Shown: positions 46,910 to 59,395 of the stretch, piece after piece
Numbering within the stretch: position 1 is the stretch's first letter
How the letters are laid out: each line of letters opens with the position of its first letter
Source: Artemisia argyi
Lineage: Eukaryota; Streptophyta; Magnoliopsida; Asterales; Asteraceae
Assembly: GCA_030686995.1 (NCBI GenBank)
Contig: CM060680.1
Coordinates: forward strand, 204,897,322 to 204,961,321
Direction: 5' to 3'
Length of the DNA stretch: 64,000 bases
Translations under genes and position numbers: made by a program
Notes under the pieces: generated by a model
What the model saw: the letters and a program-made list of their open reading frames with translations, nothing else
Databases searched by the model: none
What the model was told of the DNA's origin: nothing

Positions 46910-48978
46910 TTTGAATTTTCCTCATCATATTTGATTACCATTTGCAACATATTTGATTGCGTAGAAACCATATCATATTTTATTACAATTTGCAACGTAT
47001 TTGATTGCATAGAAACCATATCATATTTTATTACAATTTGCAACGTATTTGTCGTAGATCGTAAGTCAATAACACCATTTTTTCAGCTCAAATAAAAGTG
47101 CTGCCATTTCTTTCCAGATTCCATCCTATCTTCTTATGAAGTTTTTAGAAAATGTAGCTAACGGTTTTAAGAACCATCTCAAATTTGATTACCATTTGCA
47201 ATGTATTTGATTGCTTAGATTATTTAAGTTAATAACATCATCTTCTCGGTTTAAATTATAGTGCCACCTCACTCATTTAACACAAAACGCAACTCAAATT
47301 CACTATGTAATCTAAACACAATTTTATTTTTATTTTTATTTTTATTTTTTAAATACTAACGTGTTTATAGTCGACCAATTTTAATGAGGAATCTTCAAAT
47401 TTGGATAAAGCAAAGATCAACACCAACTACGCACCAAATTTCAGTTAATGACGGTGGTGGATATATATAAGTTAACGTAATTCACAGCAACTCAACTGTA
47501 CTAACATAGTAACATAATATAAAGAGAACCAATTGCCTTCAAATTTTGTTTAAAAAAACGTGATCAACTTAAATATATGAAGTATGCGAGTATATGCTAT
47601 AAGAAAGCCAATATAGACCAATTCCATGTACCCCAAATTCCCAATTATCGAAAAGTCGCATTAAACTAATAATCGATAAATAATTTTCTCAAGTTCTTTA
47701 GTTTAATACTATCCAAAAAAGCACCGTTTATTCATTTTTAGCATTATATCGGATGCGTAATTCTATTATATATTGTTGAATTGTAGATAAGATAGTCTCT
47801 CTTTCAAAGCTAAGACAAATAGGAAAACTATATGGAAAAAAAATGAAAGTGAAACTTGTCCCAAAAAAATGTATGTATTTTTATAGCTAAATCCATGGAT
47901 ACCACATTGTTGTGTTGCATGTGTCTCTGGATAAAAGCAACTTGATATTTAGTAACAACTGTAACACACATTTTTACCAAAGTTTCGTATCCCATTTTGA
48001 TCAATTTTTTTAGAACAAAGAATGTAGGAAACAACTTTAAAAACCGCAAGCAAAACATAGTTCTGCTACGGGTTTTGTTTATAAGAAATTACATGTTCAT
48101 AGTCGACCATCTTTATCTAGTGTTTATCTATCTCTTCGCATGAGTTCATTAGTTTATACAATTGAAAACTATCGTTATTCATACTTAACATTATATCAAA
48201 ATCGCACACGAGTTCCTTCATGACCATTGACCTTGAAATAATATAGCGCGTAAAAAACTAAACATTGAACAATTTACACGTAAGTATGTTAAGTAGGCAA
48301 GAAAATGTTATCAGGAAACCAAACTTGCTGTGACCGATCCCATCTTGATCGATAGTACTTGTATCGACATGTTACCTAGTTCTGTCCATTTCGTATCTCC
48401 AGTTCTTATATATTAAGATCATAATGTAACCGAAACACATAAAGAAAGTTTGTATCAAACTTCAAACCAATGTCATTACGTTACTAATTCATTTGTATCT
48501 CTCAAGTAAGACAAATGGAATAACTTAAAACTGAAAGAACAAAAAATTAATGAAGATAGAGGTTGTCCCACATAGGTGGATGTACAAAAGATGGATATCT
48601 TTTTATAGCATACAAACCATGAAAGCCATAATGTATTGCTGATATAATTGGTAATATAAATATTACTTCGAGATTGAGATTACCAGTCAAATCGGCGATA
48701 CTTTTTCTTATGAAGTTTTCAAATACTTTTTCTTATGAAGTTGAACGTAGCGAACAATTTTAAAAAATAAACTGTTTTAGTTAATAGCATCATCTTTTTA
48801 GTTTAAATAAAAGCATCGTTTCATTCGTTTCTTCACAAAACGCAACTCAAATTTGTTAAATAAGCAAAACACACTCCTGTTACGTTTTTTTTATACTAAT
48901 GTCTTTACGTTTAAAATTGAACTATGCGAGTATGCTATAAGAAGAACCAATATAGGTCAATTTCATGTACCTCAGATA
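46910..48978. other. Diverged tandemly duplicated host sequence
   Basis: No supported gene. It contains further ~50-bp units of the accatatcatatttgattac family (46925-47060). Pairs of matching segments occur: 47220-47310 with 48775-48880 (acacaaaacgcaactcaaat), and 47580-47625 with 48925-48978 (gagtatgctataagaa). Copies of the ctctcaagtaagacaaatgg module lie at about 47795 and 48500. These show a locus duplicated at a scale of about 1.3-1.5 kb. Confidence 0.5.
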
Positions 48979-49679
48979 ATGTTCGGTTTGGGTCAGTTTT
49001 TGGCTAAAACCGAAACCGAACCGTAATGTTCAGTTTTTATAGAACCCAAAACCGAAACCGTTCGGTTTTTGGCGGTTCGGTTTTTTCGGTTTATTATCGG
49101 TTTCGGTTCGATTTTCCAGTTTTTTCGGTTTCTAACCGTTTATATTTGGGCATGAAAAATATATACTAACAAACTTATATTACCTAAAAAATTGGTTATT
49201 TTTATTTACCTTTTTTTTGTCAATCTAAGCATAATAATATTTATTGCATAAACCTTTAATTACACACATATAAATAAGAAACACACATCCAAGTGAACAT
49301 ACATATAGTATGATTATCGTCATATATTTATTGATATATTCTAAAATAAACATACGACACGATAAACACACATATAAACATAAACGTTAAGATAAATATC
49401 TTATAAATCCACTAACAAAATGAATATGAATTTATAAATTTGATTTATTTAGTTATTTATTCATGTTATGTTAATTATATATCATTATATAATAAAATCG
49501 GTTCGGTTCGGTTTTTACGGTTCGGTTTTTGGACGCAAACCGAAACCGAACCGTATTTTTCGGTTTTTGAAAAATTAAAAACCGAACCATCGGTTTTTAT
49601 TTTCGGTCGGTTTTTTCAGTTCGGTTTTTTCGGATTTCGGTTCGGTTTTAGTTTTTTCGGTTTTGTTTGCTCACCCCTA
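48979..49679. mobile_element. Non-autonomous CGGTTCGG-rich element, possibly hAT-related
   Basis: Both ends consist of cggttcggttttt runs and their complements around an AT-rich middle. The right end reads tttgctcacccctag, the complement of a TAGGGGTGAGCAAA terminus common on plant hAT-type elements; the left end lacks the partner. A direct repeat of about 52 bp (cgagtatgctataagaa...tacctcagata) lies before (48927-48978) and after (49680-49733). Encodes nothing. Confidence 0.4.
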
Positions 49680-49818
49680 GCGAGTATGCTATAAGAAAAA
49701 CCAATATATGTCAATTTCATGTACCTCAGATACCCAATCCAAAAACTACTGTTATTCAAAGTTATATCAAAAACGGACACGAGATTGTACATGGCCATCG
49801 GCATCAAGATACGCGACC

Positions 49819-49823
49819 TCAAT
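49819..49823. repeat. Left TSD (tcaat) of the copia element
   Basis: tcaat precedes TGTTGG at 49824 and recurs at 57981-57985. Confidence 0.93.
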
Positions 49824-50615
49824 TGTTGGAATTATTATATCATGACAATCATATTAATAAACCAAGAACATCAAAGTGAGCATGAGCGGAAGCAATTATA
49901 ATAGATCGAATAACATGTAATTAATTAATCATTAATTTAAATAGTAAACATACCGTAGTGATTCTAGCCCGAACAAGAATCAATGCAATCTTCCGGAACC
50001 AATGAACCCTAATTAGGGTTTATAAGGATTATAAGAATTACCCCTTACCGTTTTGTAATTCAATCCAAGAATCAAACAATAGTGTGTTTGATTCACGTTC
50101 TTGTACACACGTACTAATTCAAGAAAACGTTTATGCAAGTAATAACACAAAACCTTTTTTGGACTCAAGAAAAACGAAACCCTAAGGGGTGTTCGGTTTT
50201 GGTTCGACCAAGAAAAGAGAAGGAGAAGAAAAACACCAAGTTGTGTGTGTACAAGTTATGAGAAAACTCTTCTCCTTGGGTTTGCTTATATACTAGACTT
50301 TACTTGGAGCTCAAGGCACAAAGGAGGTGGATCCTCCCTTTGGGCCGATCGGTTTTGGTGTCCCAAGAGGGATTCCGGAACCTTCTCTTGTTTCCATGTA
50401 ATGTCTAGCAATTAGTTTCCTAATCTTCGTTTAATAATTAATTAGTCATTAATCAATAATACTAATTATTATTTAATTGTTTTGTGTTTAATAATTAATT
50501 ATAACATTTTATAAATAATTATTACATTTCCTCTTCATACGTATTGTGTGCAATCCCGTGATCTCAAGTTCGATCCTAACACACGACTATTATTATTTTG
50601 TCTATAAAACCAACA
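49824..50615 (-). repeat. 3' LTR of the copia element
   Basis: 792 bp. Differs from the other LTR by a T/A in the acattt(t/a)ataaataatt stretch near 50512 and a C/T near 50575. Confidence 0.95.
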
Positions 50616-51421
50616 GCTCCCACTTAGACATATCATAATAGTGTGATCACATCGATTAGCGTCTTGCAACACGTCGATGCCTCTAGTACAACTTGAGTAA
50701 GGCTCCTGGAAAACCTTTTAATGATTTCTCATTATTATTATCCCTTTGTTTCTAATACTACGTTAATAAGGATATGGATCTAGGTCATTCCTTAATTAAC
50801 CATTCTGTTTCTCGTTATTAGAAATTGACAAGATTACCAAATCTTTTGAACCTTTCATAAAAGACCTTGGGCGTGGCCACGCAAACACCTTGACAACCCT
50901 ACGAGGGGCCCAACAGTATTAAACTCCAAAAATTAATTTGAAGGAACAAATTCTTTATTGACTACAAGCAAAACACACAAACTTTGTAACACTTCCGAAA
51001 ACAACCCTTATGACTACCAGTTACGTATAGCGTTAAGTTGTTCCACAAAAATGTACTACATTCATGACCGTTATCTTGTATCTCAAGTCTAAGGATAACT
51101 TCTTATGATTTACTTAATGACAAGATCCATAAAGTAACATCATATAGTTGAGATAAGTCCTATATTCAGTATCATCGAATATCATCTGAAATGACATGTC
51201 TACGCATCAATATACTTAAGTATATTATATCAACTTCAGATTTGTCTTAATTTAATAATATTCCCATATTATTAACTGACAACGGACAATTTAGAATAAC
51301 TCTTATTCATGGATTTAAACATGCAAAAATAGGACAACAATAATTAATAACAGAAATAAACATACCAACATACTTTATTTCATTAAAATAATAATTGTTT
51401 ACAATATCCTTTATCCAAATA
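50616..51421 (-). other. 3' untranslated region and polypurine tract of the copia element
   Basis: About 800 bp between the gag-pol stop and the 3' LTR without an ORF. The minus strand reads AAGTGGGAGC immediately before the LTR, the polypurine tract that primes plus-strand synthesis. Confidence 0.75.
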
Positions 51422-54400
51422 CTAATCACAGTTATGCATGAAACTACTAGCTAATTCAAGTCCAATTCCATTGGCTAATTCATTAAGCTTCTCTTTCGCC
51501 AAAGCCTTAGTGAACGGATCAGCTAAGTTATCATCTGTGTGAACTTTCAGCAGATTTATTTCACCTTCGTCAACCTTTTCACGAACAAAGTGATACTTCC
51601 GTAGAAAATGTCTGGTGCCTCTCATGACTCCAGGTTCATTGGCAAATATGATTGCAGCAGAATTGTCACAATACATATTAATAGGTAATTCAACTGAAGG
51701 CATAACACCAAGCCCAGAAACGAATTTCCTAATCCAAACAGCCTCCATAGCAGCTTCCGAAGCAGCAATGTATTCAGCTTCTGTTGCAGACATCGCAATT
51801 GTACTCTGCTTCTTGCTCCTCCAGTCTACAGCTCTTCCATTGATAACAAAGACATAACCCGTCTGAGACTTCGAATCATCTTTATTACTTTGAAAGGATG
51901 CATCACAGAAACCTGTAACACAAAGTTCTGTAGATGGATTTCCACCATATACCAAAAACATATCTTTTGTATTCCTCAAATACTTAAGAATATGTTTAAC
52001 AGCAATCCAATGTTTTTCACCTGGATTCTGTTGAAATTGACTGGTAATATTTTGAGCAAACGCCACATCTGGCCTTGTGCACTTAACCGCATACATAATA
52101 GATCCTACAGCCGAAGCATAAGGAACTTTACTCATGCGAGCCACCTCTTCAGGTGTTGAAGCACAATACTCATTACATAAGCCATGTTTTACTTTCATCG
52201 GCAAATATCCTTTCTTGGAATTTTGCATATTGAATCTCTTCAATATTTTGTCAATGTAAGCACTTTGACTTAATCCAATTAACCGCCTTGATCTATCTCT
52301 ATAGATTTTGATTCCCAGAATGTATGCAGCTTCTCCTAAATCTTTCATAGAAAAGCACTTTCCAAGATATGCCTTTACTGCTTGCAAACTTGGAATGTCT
52401 TTTCCCATGATCAATATGTCATCAACATATAGAATTAGGAAAGTTACATTATCACTCCCACTAGCTTTGTGATACACACATGGCTCATCAAGATTTTGAG
52501 TGAATCCAAACTTTTTAATTTCAGCATCAAACCTCTTGTTCCATTGTCGTGATGCTTGCTTTAATCCATAAATGGATCTCTTAAGCTTGCAAACACGATT
52601 TGGGAAATCTGGATTTTCAAACCCTTCTGGTTGTGCCATATAGATGTCTTCATCTAGATGACCATTTAAGAAAGCGGTTTTCACATCCATTTGCCAAATC
52701 TCATAGTCATAGTACGCTGCTATAGCTATGAGTATTCTTATAGCTCTTATGTCTGCTACAGGAGAAAATGTCTCCTCGTAGTCTATTCCAAAAGTTTGAG
52801 TAAAACCTTTAGCAACTAGACGAGCCTTATAAATGTGTGCATATCCATCCATGTCAGTCTTGATTTTGTAAAGCCACTTACTCCCAACTACCTTGGCCCC
52901 AGGAGGTAAGTCAACTTCTTCCCAGACTTCATTGTCATGCATGGATTGTATTTCCCCATCCATAGCAGCTTTCCATTTAGCTTTTTGAGGGCTATTAATG
53001 GCAGCTCTATAACTAGTAGGTTCATTAAGATCCCCTAGTGTATGCTGATCGACCTCTACATTAAGACATAGACGGTCAGGAGCTTTCACAGATCTTGAAG
53101 ATCTGCGAATGGGAATTACTTCAACTTCCGGTGGAGGACCCAGACTTTCCGGTTCTATAGGAAGTGTGCTAGTGTTTTTTGAAGGCAATGCATTATTTAG
53201 ATCATCTTCTAAATCATATACTCTCCCACTGATTTCTTGAACCACAAATTCACTTTCAAGAAAATCACCATATCTTGCAACAAACACTTTGTTCTCAGGT
53301 GGGTAGTAAAAGTAGTAACCCATAGTTTCCTTAGGGTATCCTATGAAAATGCATTTTACAGATCTTTGTTGGAGTTTATCTTGTGAGTCACGTTTAACAT
53401 ACGCCTCACAACCCCAGACCTTTAAATAAGACAAGTTCGGAGCTTTTCCAGTCCATATCTCATATGGTGTCTTATCAACCTTCTTTGTGGGAACCATATT
53501 CAAAATACGAACAGCTGATTCAAGAGCATAATCCCAAAAAGACAAAGGAAGGTTAGTAAGATTATACATTGATCGAACCATGTCCAACAATGTACGATTC
53601 CTTCTCTCAGATACACCATTTTGTTGTGGAGTATATGGAGATGTGAGATTCTGGACAATTCCATTCTCAGTTAAGAAATCTTTAAAATCTTGACTAAGGT
53701 ATTCACCACCTCGATCAGAACGAAGAGCTTTAATCTTCTTTCCTAATTGCAATTCTACTTCTGCTTTGAAAACTTTAAATGTTTCAAACACTTCATGTTT
53801 ATGTTTAAGTAAATAAACATAACCATAACGGCTGAAATCATCCGTAAAAGTTAAGAAGTAGACAGCACCTCTCCTTGACACATGTCTAAGTGGTCCACAT
53901 ACATCCGTGTGTATTAAACCAAGTAGATCTGAAGCTCTTTCCATATTACTATGAAAAGGTTTCTTCGTCATCTTCCCAGAAATACAAGATTCGCATTTAT
54001 CAAATGACTCATCATTGATATTATTCAAAAGCCCTTCACGTTGCAGCTTTTGCATGCGAGTCTTGCCTATATGGGCAAGTCTACAGTGCCAAAGGTAAGA
54101 CGAATTCAAGTCATACTTTATTCTCTTACTTATGCTGTACATCGAATTATTATTATTGTTGGAAGTCACACAATTATTCATATCAATTTCAAACACACCA
54201 TTCACAGCAACAACATTAAAATAAAATACACCATTTAAAGAAACAGAAATTTTATTGCCATCAATAGTATGAGAAAAACCAAGATCCAACAAACATGAAA
54301 AGGAAACAACACCTCTAATTATAGAAGGTGCATAATGACAATTGTTTAAACAAAGTACTAAACCCAAAGGTAAAACTAAATCAAACATTCCTATGGCTTC

Positions 54401-55486
54401 AACTGCTGCTTGTGCTCCATTTCCCACATGCAGAAATTGCTCCCCATAAGCTAGTCTCCTTTCCTCTCTAAACCCCTGCAGTGTATTACAAATATTAATA
54501 CCACATCCAGTATCATATACCCAGGAATTTATTACACGAGATAAATTAAATAATTCAATGACAAATAAGTTACCTGAAGTGCTGGCGCCCATGTGCCCAG
54601 TCTTCTTAACCTTATTGTTTCGCAAGTCATCGAGATAAAGAGGACAATTCCTCTTCCAGTGGCCCATCACCTTGCAGTAATGGCATCCTTGATCCTTCTT
54701 TGGATTATTCTTGATAGGAGGGTTCTTCTTTGGTTGAGGTGGTTGATAAGCCATAACCTGCTTATTCTTATCAGCCTTCTTCTTCCCTTTACCCTTCTTC
54801 TTGTTCGCATTTGGCTTGTTAATTCTACCCCCTTGTATTGCTAGTACTTGGGGCGTAGGAGCCTTTTGTGGTGTACCTTTCTCATAATCAATGAGCAGTG
54901 CGTGCAATTCACTTTCAGTCTTCCCCACGCAATGCATATTGAAGTTCCTCACAAAACCACTAAATTCCTTATCAAGGGATCTATTGATTAAGTTCACAGC
55001 CATATCATTGTCATAGGGTTTCCCAAGTGTTTGTAGTTGATCCATGTAACTTTTCATTTTCAACACATGAGCACTCACAGGTTCACCAGGACCTTGCTTA
55101 CAACCATGTAGAGCTTCCATCAAATCGTAAATCTCTACATTTGATGGTTTCTCATAGAGTTTCTTGAGTTCATCAATCATGTCCTTGGGGAAATACTCCT
55201 CAAACTGCCTTTGAAGAGGTGTGGACATTGCCCCTAACATCATTGCGGCCACATCAATATGTTCCTTGGTATCAAGATTCCATTTGGCTTTAGCAGCTTT
55301 AGTAGCTGCCGTGCCTTCAGGTTCAGCAGGGCAAGGCGTTTTCAAGATTTCGAGTTGACCAGTCACTCGTAGGACAATCCTTAGTGAACGGTACCAATCA
55401 TTGAAATTTTCCGAGCCAGTCAATTTTTCTCGTTCAAAATAAGTTTTGAACACAGAACGTAGGTTGGTGTTATCAGTTTGAGCCAT
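51422..55486 (-). CDS. Copia gag-pol polyprotein, intact, 1354 aa
   Basis: Start MAQTDNTNLRSVF at 55486. Domains in order: UBN2-type gag (about 20-200); basic linker; zinc knuckle CHYCKVMGHWKRNC (about 265); aspartic protease with VYDTGCGINI (about 325); GAG-pre-integrase with LWHCRLAHIG (about 465); integrase with HTDVCGPL, RSDRGGEY and NGVSERRN as the DD35E triad (about 527, 588, 626); reverse transcriptase with QMDVKTAFLNG and YVDDILIMG (about 850-1100, YVDD near 1022); RNase H with SATEAEYIAAS (about 1238). It makes virus-like particles and carries out reverse transcription and integration. Gag and Pol are in one frame, the normal copia layout. No missing catalytic residue is seen. Confidence 0.97.
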   Translation of the reverse strand: MAQTDNTNLRSVFKTYFEREKLTGSENFNDWYRSLRIVLRVTGQLEILKTPCPAEPEGTAATKAAKAKWNLDTKEHIDVAAMMLGAMSTPLQRQFEEYFPKDMIDELKKLYEKPSNVEIYDLMEALHGCKQGPGEPVSAHVLKMKSYMDQLQTLGKPYDNDMAVNLINRSLDKEFSGFVRNFNMHCVGKTESELHALLIDYEKGTPQKAPTPQVLAIQGGRINKPNANKKKGKGKKKADKNKQVMAYQPPQPKKNPPIKNNPKKDQGCHYCKVMGHWKRNCPLYLDDLRNNKVKKTGHMGASTSGNLFVIELFNLSRVINSWVYDTGCGINICNTLQGFREERRLAYGEQFLHVGNGAQAAVEAIGMFDLVLPLGLVLCLNNCHYAPSIIRGVVSFSCLLDLGFSHTIDGNKISVSLNGVFYFNVVAVNGVFEIDMNNCVTSNNNNNSMYSISKRIKYDLNSSYLWHCRLAHIGKTRMQKLQREGLLNNINDESFDKCESCISGKMTKKPFHSNMERASDLLGLIHTDVCGPLRHVSRRGAVYFLTFTDDFSRYGYVYLLKHKHEVFETFKVFKAEVELQLGKKIKALRSDRGGEYLSQDFKDFLTENGIVQNLTSPYTPQQNGVSERRNRTLLDMVRSMYNLTNLPLSFWDYALESAVRILNMVPTKKVDKTPYEIWTGKAPNLSYLKVWGCEAYVKRDSQDKLQQRSVKCIFIGYPKETMGYYFYYPPENKVFVARYGDFLESEFVVQEISGRVYDLEDDLNNALPSKNTSTLPIEPESLGPPPEVEVIPIRRSSRSVKAPDRLCLNVEVDQHTLGDLNEPTSYRAAINSPQKAKWKAAMDGEIQSMHDNEVWEEVDLPPGAKVVGSKWLYKIKTDMDGYAHIYKARLVAKGFTQTFGIDYEETFSPVADIRAIRILIAIAAYYDYEIWQMDVKTAFLNGHLDEDIYMAQPEGFENPDFPNRVCKLKRSIYGLKQASRQWNKRFDAEIKKFGFTQNLDEPCVYHKASGSDNVTFLILYVDDILIMGKDIPSLQAVKAYLGKCFSMKDLGEAAYILGIKIYRDRSRRLIGLSQSAYIDKILKRFNMQNSKKGYLPMKVKHGLCNEYCASTPEEVARMSKVPYASAVGSIMYAVKCTRPDVAFAQNITSQFQQNPGEKHWIAVKHILKYLRNTKDMFLVYGGNPSTELCVTGFCDASFQSNKDDSKSQTGYVFVINGRAVDWRSKKQSTIAMSATEAEYIAASEAAMEAVWIRKFVSGLGVMPSVELPINMYCDNSAAIIFANEPGVMRGTRHFLRKYHFVREKVDEGEINLLKVHTDDNLADPFTKALAKEKLNELANGIGLELASSFMHNCD

Positions 55487-57175
55487 TTCTACAGATAAAG
55501 AAAGTTCAAAACATTAGTATTTTTGATAATACAATTTTTCAAGAAAATTAAAATACCCAAGGAAAATTAATCCATAGAATAATCTTGAAAACTAGGATCC
55601 TCCATAAACATAGTTTCATCACATTCAGTTGATCTGCTAGTAATGAAAGTATAATATGAGGTAACTTGTCGTACAAGTAATTGGCATAACATTTGTCCAA
55701 TTCCTAGATTTATGGGATTTACAATCACAAAACATTTGTATTGTAAGCATGTTTAGTCCCCATCTTAATGCCTTGAGTCCAAGTCTCACTTCCTACTCAA
55801 TTTAAGTCGTCTAACTTAAAAACTGTAAACTCACAAATCCATTACATCAGTTGATCTGCTAGCAATGAATTTATGAAATTTACCTCTTCATTGCAATCTC
55901 GCCAAGTCTCACTTAACGTAAATTACAACTTCAAGTGTTCTTAATTAGATGGCATTCAACTTAATTTATAAGGGTATAATTATTTTGATGTGTTCAAAAT
56001 AATGTATGAAGAAGCATGCATACAACTTCATAACATTGGTTTTACAAAACATTTTTATTACCAATTAGCTAAGAGTAAAATAACAAAGTTTTGATTGAGG
56101 TATCAGGTTCACCAATTAAAGAATAACAATCAATTATCGTCCACTATATCGTACTTTTGCATACGCCCGAAGGCATAGTGTTTCGGATAATCATTGTGGA
56201 ATTGTGGATTATTCACCCTTAAGATGACAATGTACATGTAATGGTTGTTCGGTAAGTATAATTTACACACAAACGAGCGTTAAGACATGAATGTTGTCTA
56301 TCTAAGGCCACAATTTAATGCGATGCCATCCTTATACCCATCTTGTAGTGTGTAAACTTCGGTCGAGCCTATTTAACCATTACGTACAAAAACATCAATC
56401 AACCAATTCTTTGAAATTTTAACTCTTAAAAACCAAAACAATTTCGCCATTATTTAGTCCGTATTATTTTTTCTATTCAAAAATTACCCTTTTCGTTTAT
56501 ATAAACATGTCTAACACAATTAAATAAACAAAACAAGTAATTGTACAATAAAAAAAAATAAAACAACTAAATAAACACATATACATAATCATAACAATTA
56601 AATATGTATAAAACATGTAGCCACATGCAAATCTTATTCAAAAGTCCTATTAATAATCAAATCTAGGCGTATAACGTATTAATTTAATTAGGGCTTTCTT
56701 TTTCTTAGAAAAAGAGCCACATACATCGATAAATCGATTGCGTAAGCCAAAATTAAATAAATACCACATAGCATATAATTGATTACTTAATATTGGAGTC
56801 TTCCCCAATTCGACATCTATTAAAATTTACATGTTTTAATATAACTTAACCATTAATATATATAAGCAATTTAAACCATTTAAATAACACAATAAAAAAT
56901 CCATGCAAACATGCACTTTTTATGGATTTAGCTTAACAATTAACAAATTGCACCAAGATCGTTTACTAAAACGCATAAACAATTACATGACATCTTAGGG
57001 TTTCTAGTCAATTTTATAAAAAAATAAAATCAAAACCCTAAAACCCCTTAAAGGTCAATCGACCCAAATTAGGGTTAGGGATAAAAAAACATAAACCCTA
57101 AAAAAAAACATGTAACTATACGAATCAAAATCCAATTTTTATGCGTTGCGATAATTAATTACACATTATAACCTG
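55487..57175 (-). other. 5' leader of the copia element
   Basis: About 1.7 kb of AT-rich, non-coding sequence between PBS and gag. It contains a repeated block, tcagttgatctgctag at about 55625 and 55851. Such a long untranslated leader is unusual for copia, though known in some lineages. Confidence 0.6.
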
Positions 57176-57187
57176 TCTCTGATACCA
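57176..57187 (-). other. Primer-binding site of the copia element
   Basis: The minus strand reads TGGTATCAGAGA one base from the LTR edge, complementary to the 3' end of initiator tRNA-Met. Confidence 0.9.
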
Positions 57188-57188
57188 C

Positions 57189-57980
57189 TGTTGGAATTAT
57201 TATATCATGACAATCATATTAATAAACCAAGAACATCAAAGTGAGCATGAGCGGAAGCAATTATAATAGATCGAATAACATGTAATTAATTAATCATTAA
57301 TTTAAATAGTAAACATACCGTAGTGATTCTAGCCCGAACAAGAATCAATGCAATCTTCCGGAACCAATGAACCCTAATTAGGGTTTATAAGGATTATAAG
57401 AATTACCCCTTACCGTTTTGTAATTCAATCCAAGAATCAAACAATAGTGTGTTTGATTCACGTTCTTGTACACACGTACTAATTCAAGAAAACGTTTATG
57501 CAAGTAATAACACAAAACCTTTTTTGGACTCAAGAAAAACGAAACCCTAAGGGGTGTTCGGTTTTGGTTCGACCAAGAAAAGAGAAGGAGAAGAAAAACA
57601 CCAAGTTGTGTGTGTACAAGTTATGAGAAAACTCTTCTCCTTGGGTTTGCTTATATACTAGACTTTACTTGGAGCTCAAGGCACAAAGGAGGTGGATCCT
57701 CCCTTTGGGCCGATCGGTTTTGGTGTCCCAAGAGGGATTCCGGAACCTTCTCTTGTTTCCATGTAATGTCTAGCAATTAGTTTCCTAATCTTCGTTTAAT
57801 AATTAATTAGTCATTAATCAATAATACTAATTATTATTTAATTGTTTTGTGTTTAATAATTAATTATAACATTTAATAAATAATTATTACATTTCCTCTT
57901 CATACGTATTGTGTGCAATCCCGTGATCTCAAGTTCGATCTTAACACACGACTATTATTATTTTGTCTATAAAACCAACA
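57189..57980 (-). repeat. 5' LTR of the copia element
   Basis: 792 bp, the partner of 49824-50615. Confidence 0.95.
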
Positions 57981-57985
57981 TCAAT
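57981..57985. repeat. Right TSD (tcaat) of the copia element
   Basis: Exact copy of 49819-49823. Confidence 0.93.
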
Positions 57986-58633
57986 ATCATTGTTACTTTT
58001 GAACCTTAAGATAAGAAAAAAGGACTACAAATAGTAAAAAGAGAAATAAATGTAGAAAACATGGAATCCATCTAGTGCAATATTAAATAAGATGTAGTCG
58101 TAAGTATTGAAACAAATGATGTACCTTACCCATACTTTTGACGATCGAACAAACAACATGAAAATGACTTAAAAGTCATCTGAACACTTTCTGGACAGCA
58201 AGAAAGTGAGCCAAAACGCAGCAGCAGTGCCTTAAACTTCATCCTCTTCGTGTCTGATCCGATGCAACAAGCAACGTAAAGATTCAACCGTATGGAAGGA
58301 ACATACTTTAACACAGAAATATGTTAAGTCTGATCATATTATACCTCTCGGGTTAAACTTGAATAACTATAAACTTATCTATAATGATATACGTCAATTG
58401 TTGCCTTGTTTAATTTGTTATATTCAAAAGGGGTGCATAGAGTAGATGTTGCTGATTACATGATGTATGGACAGATTATAAAGTTTAGCTTTTTCTATAG
58501 CGTAACTGTGTAGATAAAAAGATAGAAGTTTTGTATAGATTCGCAACATTGTGCAGACCTTAACTCTACTCGTTACAAGACAACAATAAAAGAGCTCCTA
58601 ATGGACTTTCATGTAATCGTTTGCTTGAGGGAA

Positions 58634-58683
<50 letters not shown>

Positions 58684-59026
58684 ACTACTGTTGATGAGAT
58701 TTTTGTTCTGGACATTGTTATACTGATGTATGTTCAACTAATATTTTGTAGGGGCTTGTAGCTATTTTTGAATTTCGCAACTAACTAAAATGTGGCAAAA
58801 GATTTAAGTTGGTTGTTGTAGATGAGATATTGCCTCTCTCAAGTAAAGAGAAATGGAAATTGGTTTAAAAAGAAAAAGAAAGTATAGCTCATCCCACATA
58901 GGTGGATGTATAAAAATTGAATGTGTTTTTATAGCTAAAACCATGGGATCGCCAACGTCTTGATGTATGTGTATTATAGTACAAAAGCTACTAAAGATTA
59001 TAAAGACACATCCATTTTCTTTTTAA
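57986..59026. other. Host sequence, another copy of the duplicated module
   Basis: Blocks at 58160-58330, 58600-58640, 58725-58800 and 58835-58940 match blocks flanking the MULE in the same order. The last contains tcccacataggtggatgta, the uninterrupted version of the MULE target. A run of about 43 A lies at 58639-58681. No gene recognised. Confidence 0.5.
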
Positions 59027-59178
59027 GAGCAAGGTTAAGTTAACCGTACAATAACTCACTTTAACTCAACCCTATTTTTCAATTTATAAATTAACCCTTT
59101 AACTATTTTATTTATTCAACAACCTAATATTTCATTAATAAACTTAAAAACTACAATACAAAATAAAAAAACGTTATG

Positions 59179-59213
<35 letters not shown>

Positions 59214-59364
59214 ACCACATAATAAAAACTAAATAAAAATGTTATTAACTAAAAAAAATGCTGCTATAACCACATGAATTGAACTGTAAACACCACAATA
59301 CCACAGGGACTAAACTGCAAATGTGGAACTTATATACACAAACAATCATAGGGGGGTGAAAGTG

Positions 59365-59395
<31 letters not shown>

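Larger units (their letters stand above)
49824..57980 (-). mobile_element. Full-length Ty1/copia retrotransposon (8.16 kb)
   Basis: LTRs of 792 bp at 49824-50615 and 57189-57980 begin TGTTGG and end CCAACA. The 5-bp TSD is tcaat. On the minus strand a PBS complementary to initiator tRNA-Met follows the 5' LTR, one gag-pol ORF covers 55486-51422, and a purine tract precedes the 3' LTR. By eye the LTRs differ at two sites only, so insertion is recent. The gag-pol frame is fully open and the element could be autonomous. Confidence 0.96.
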
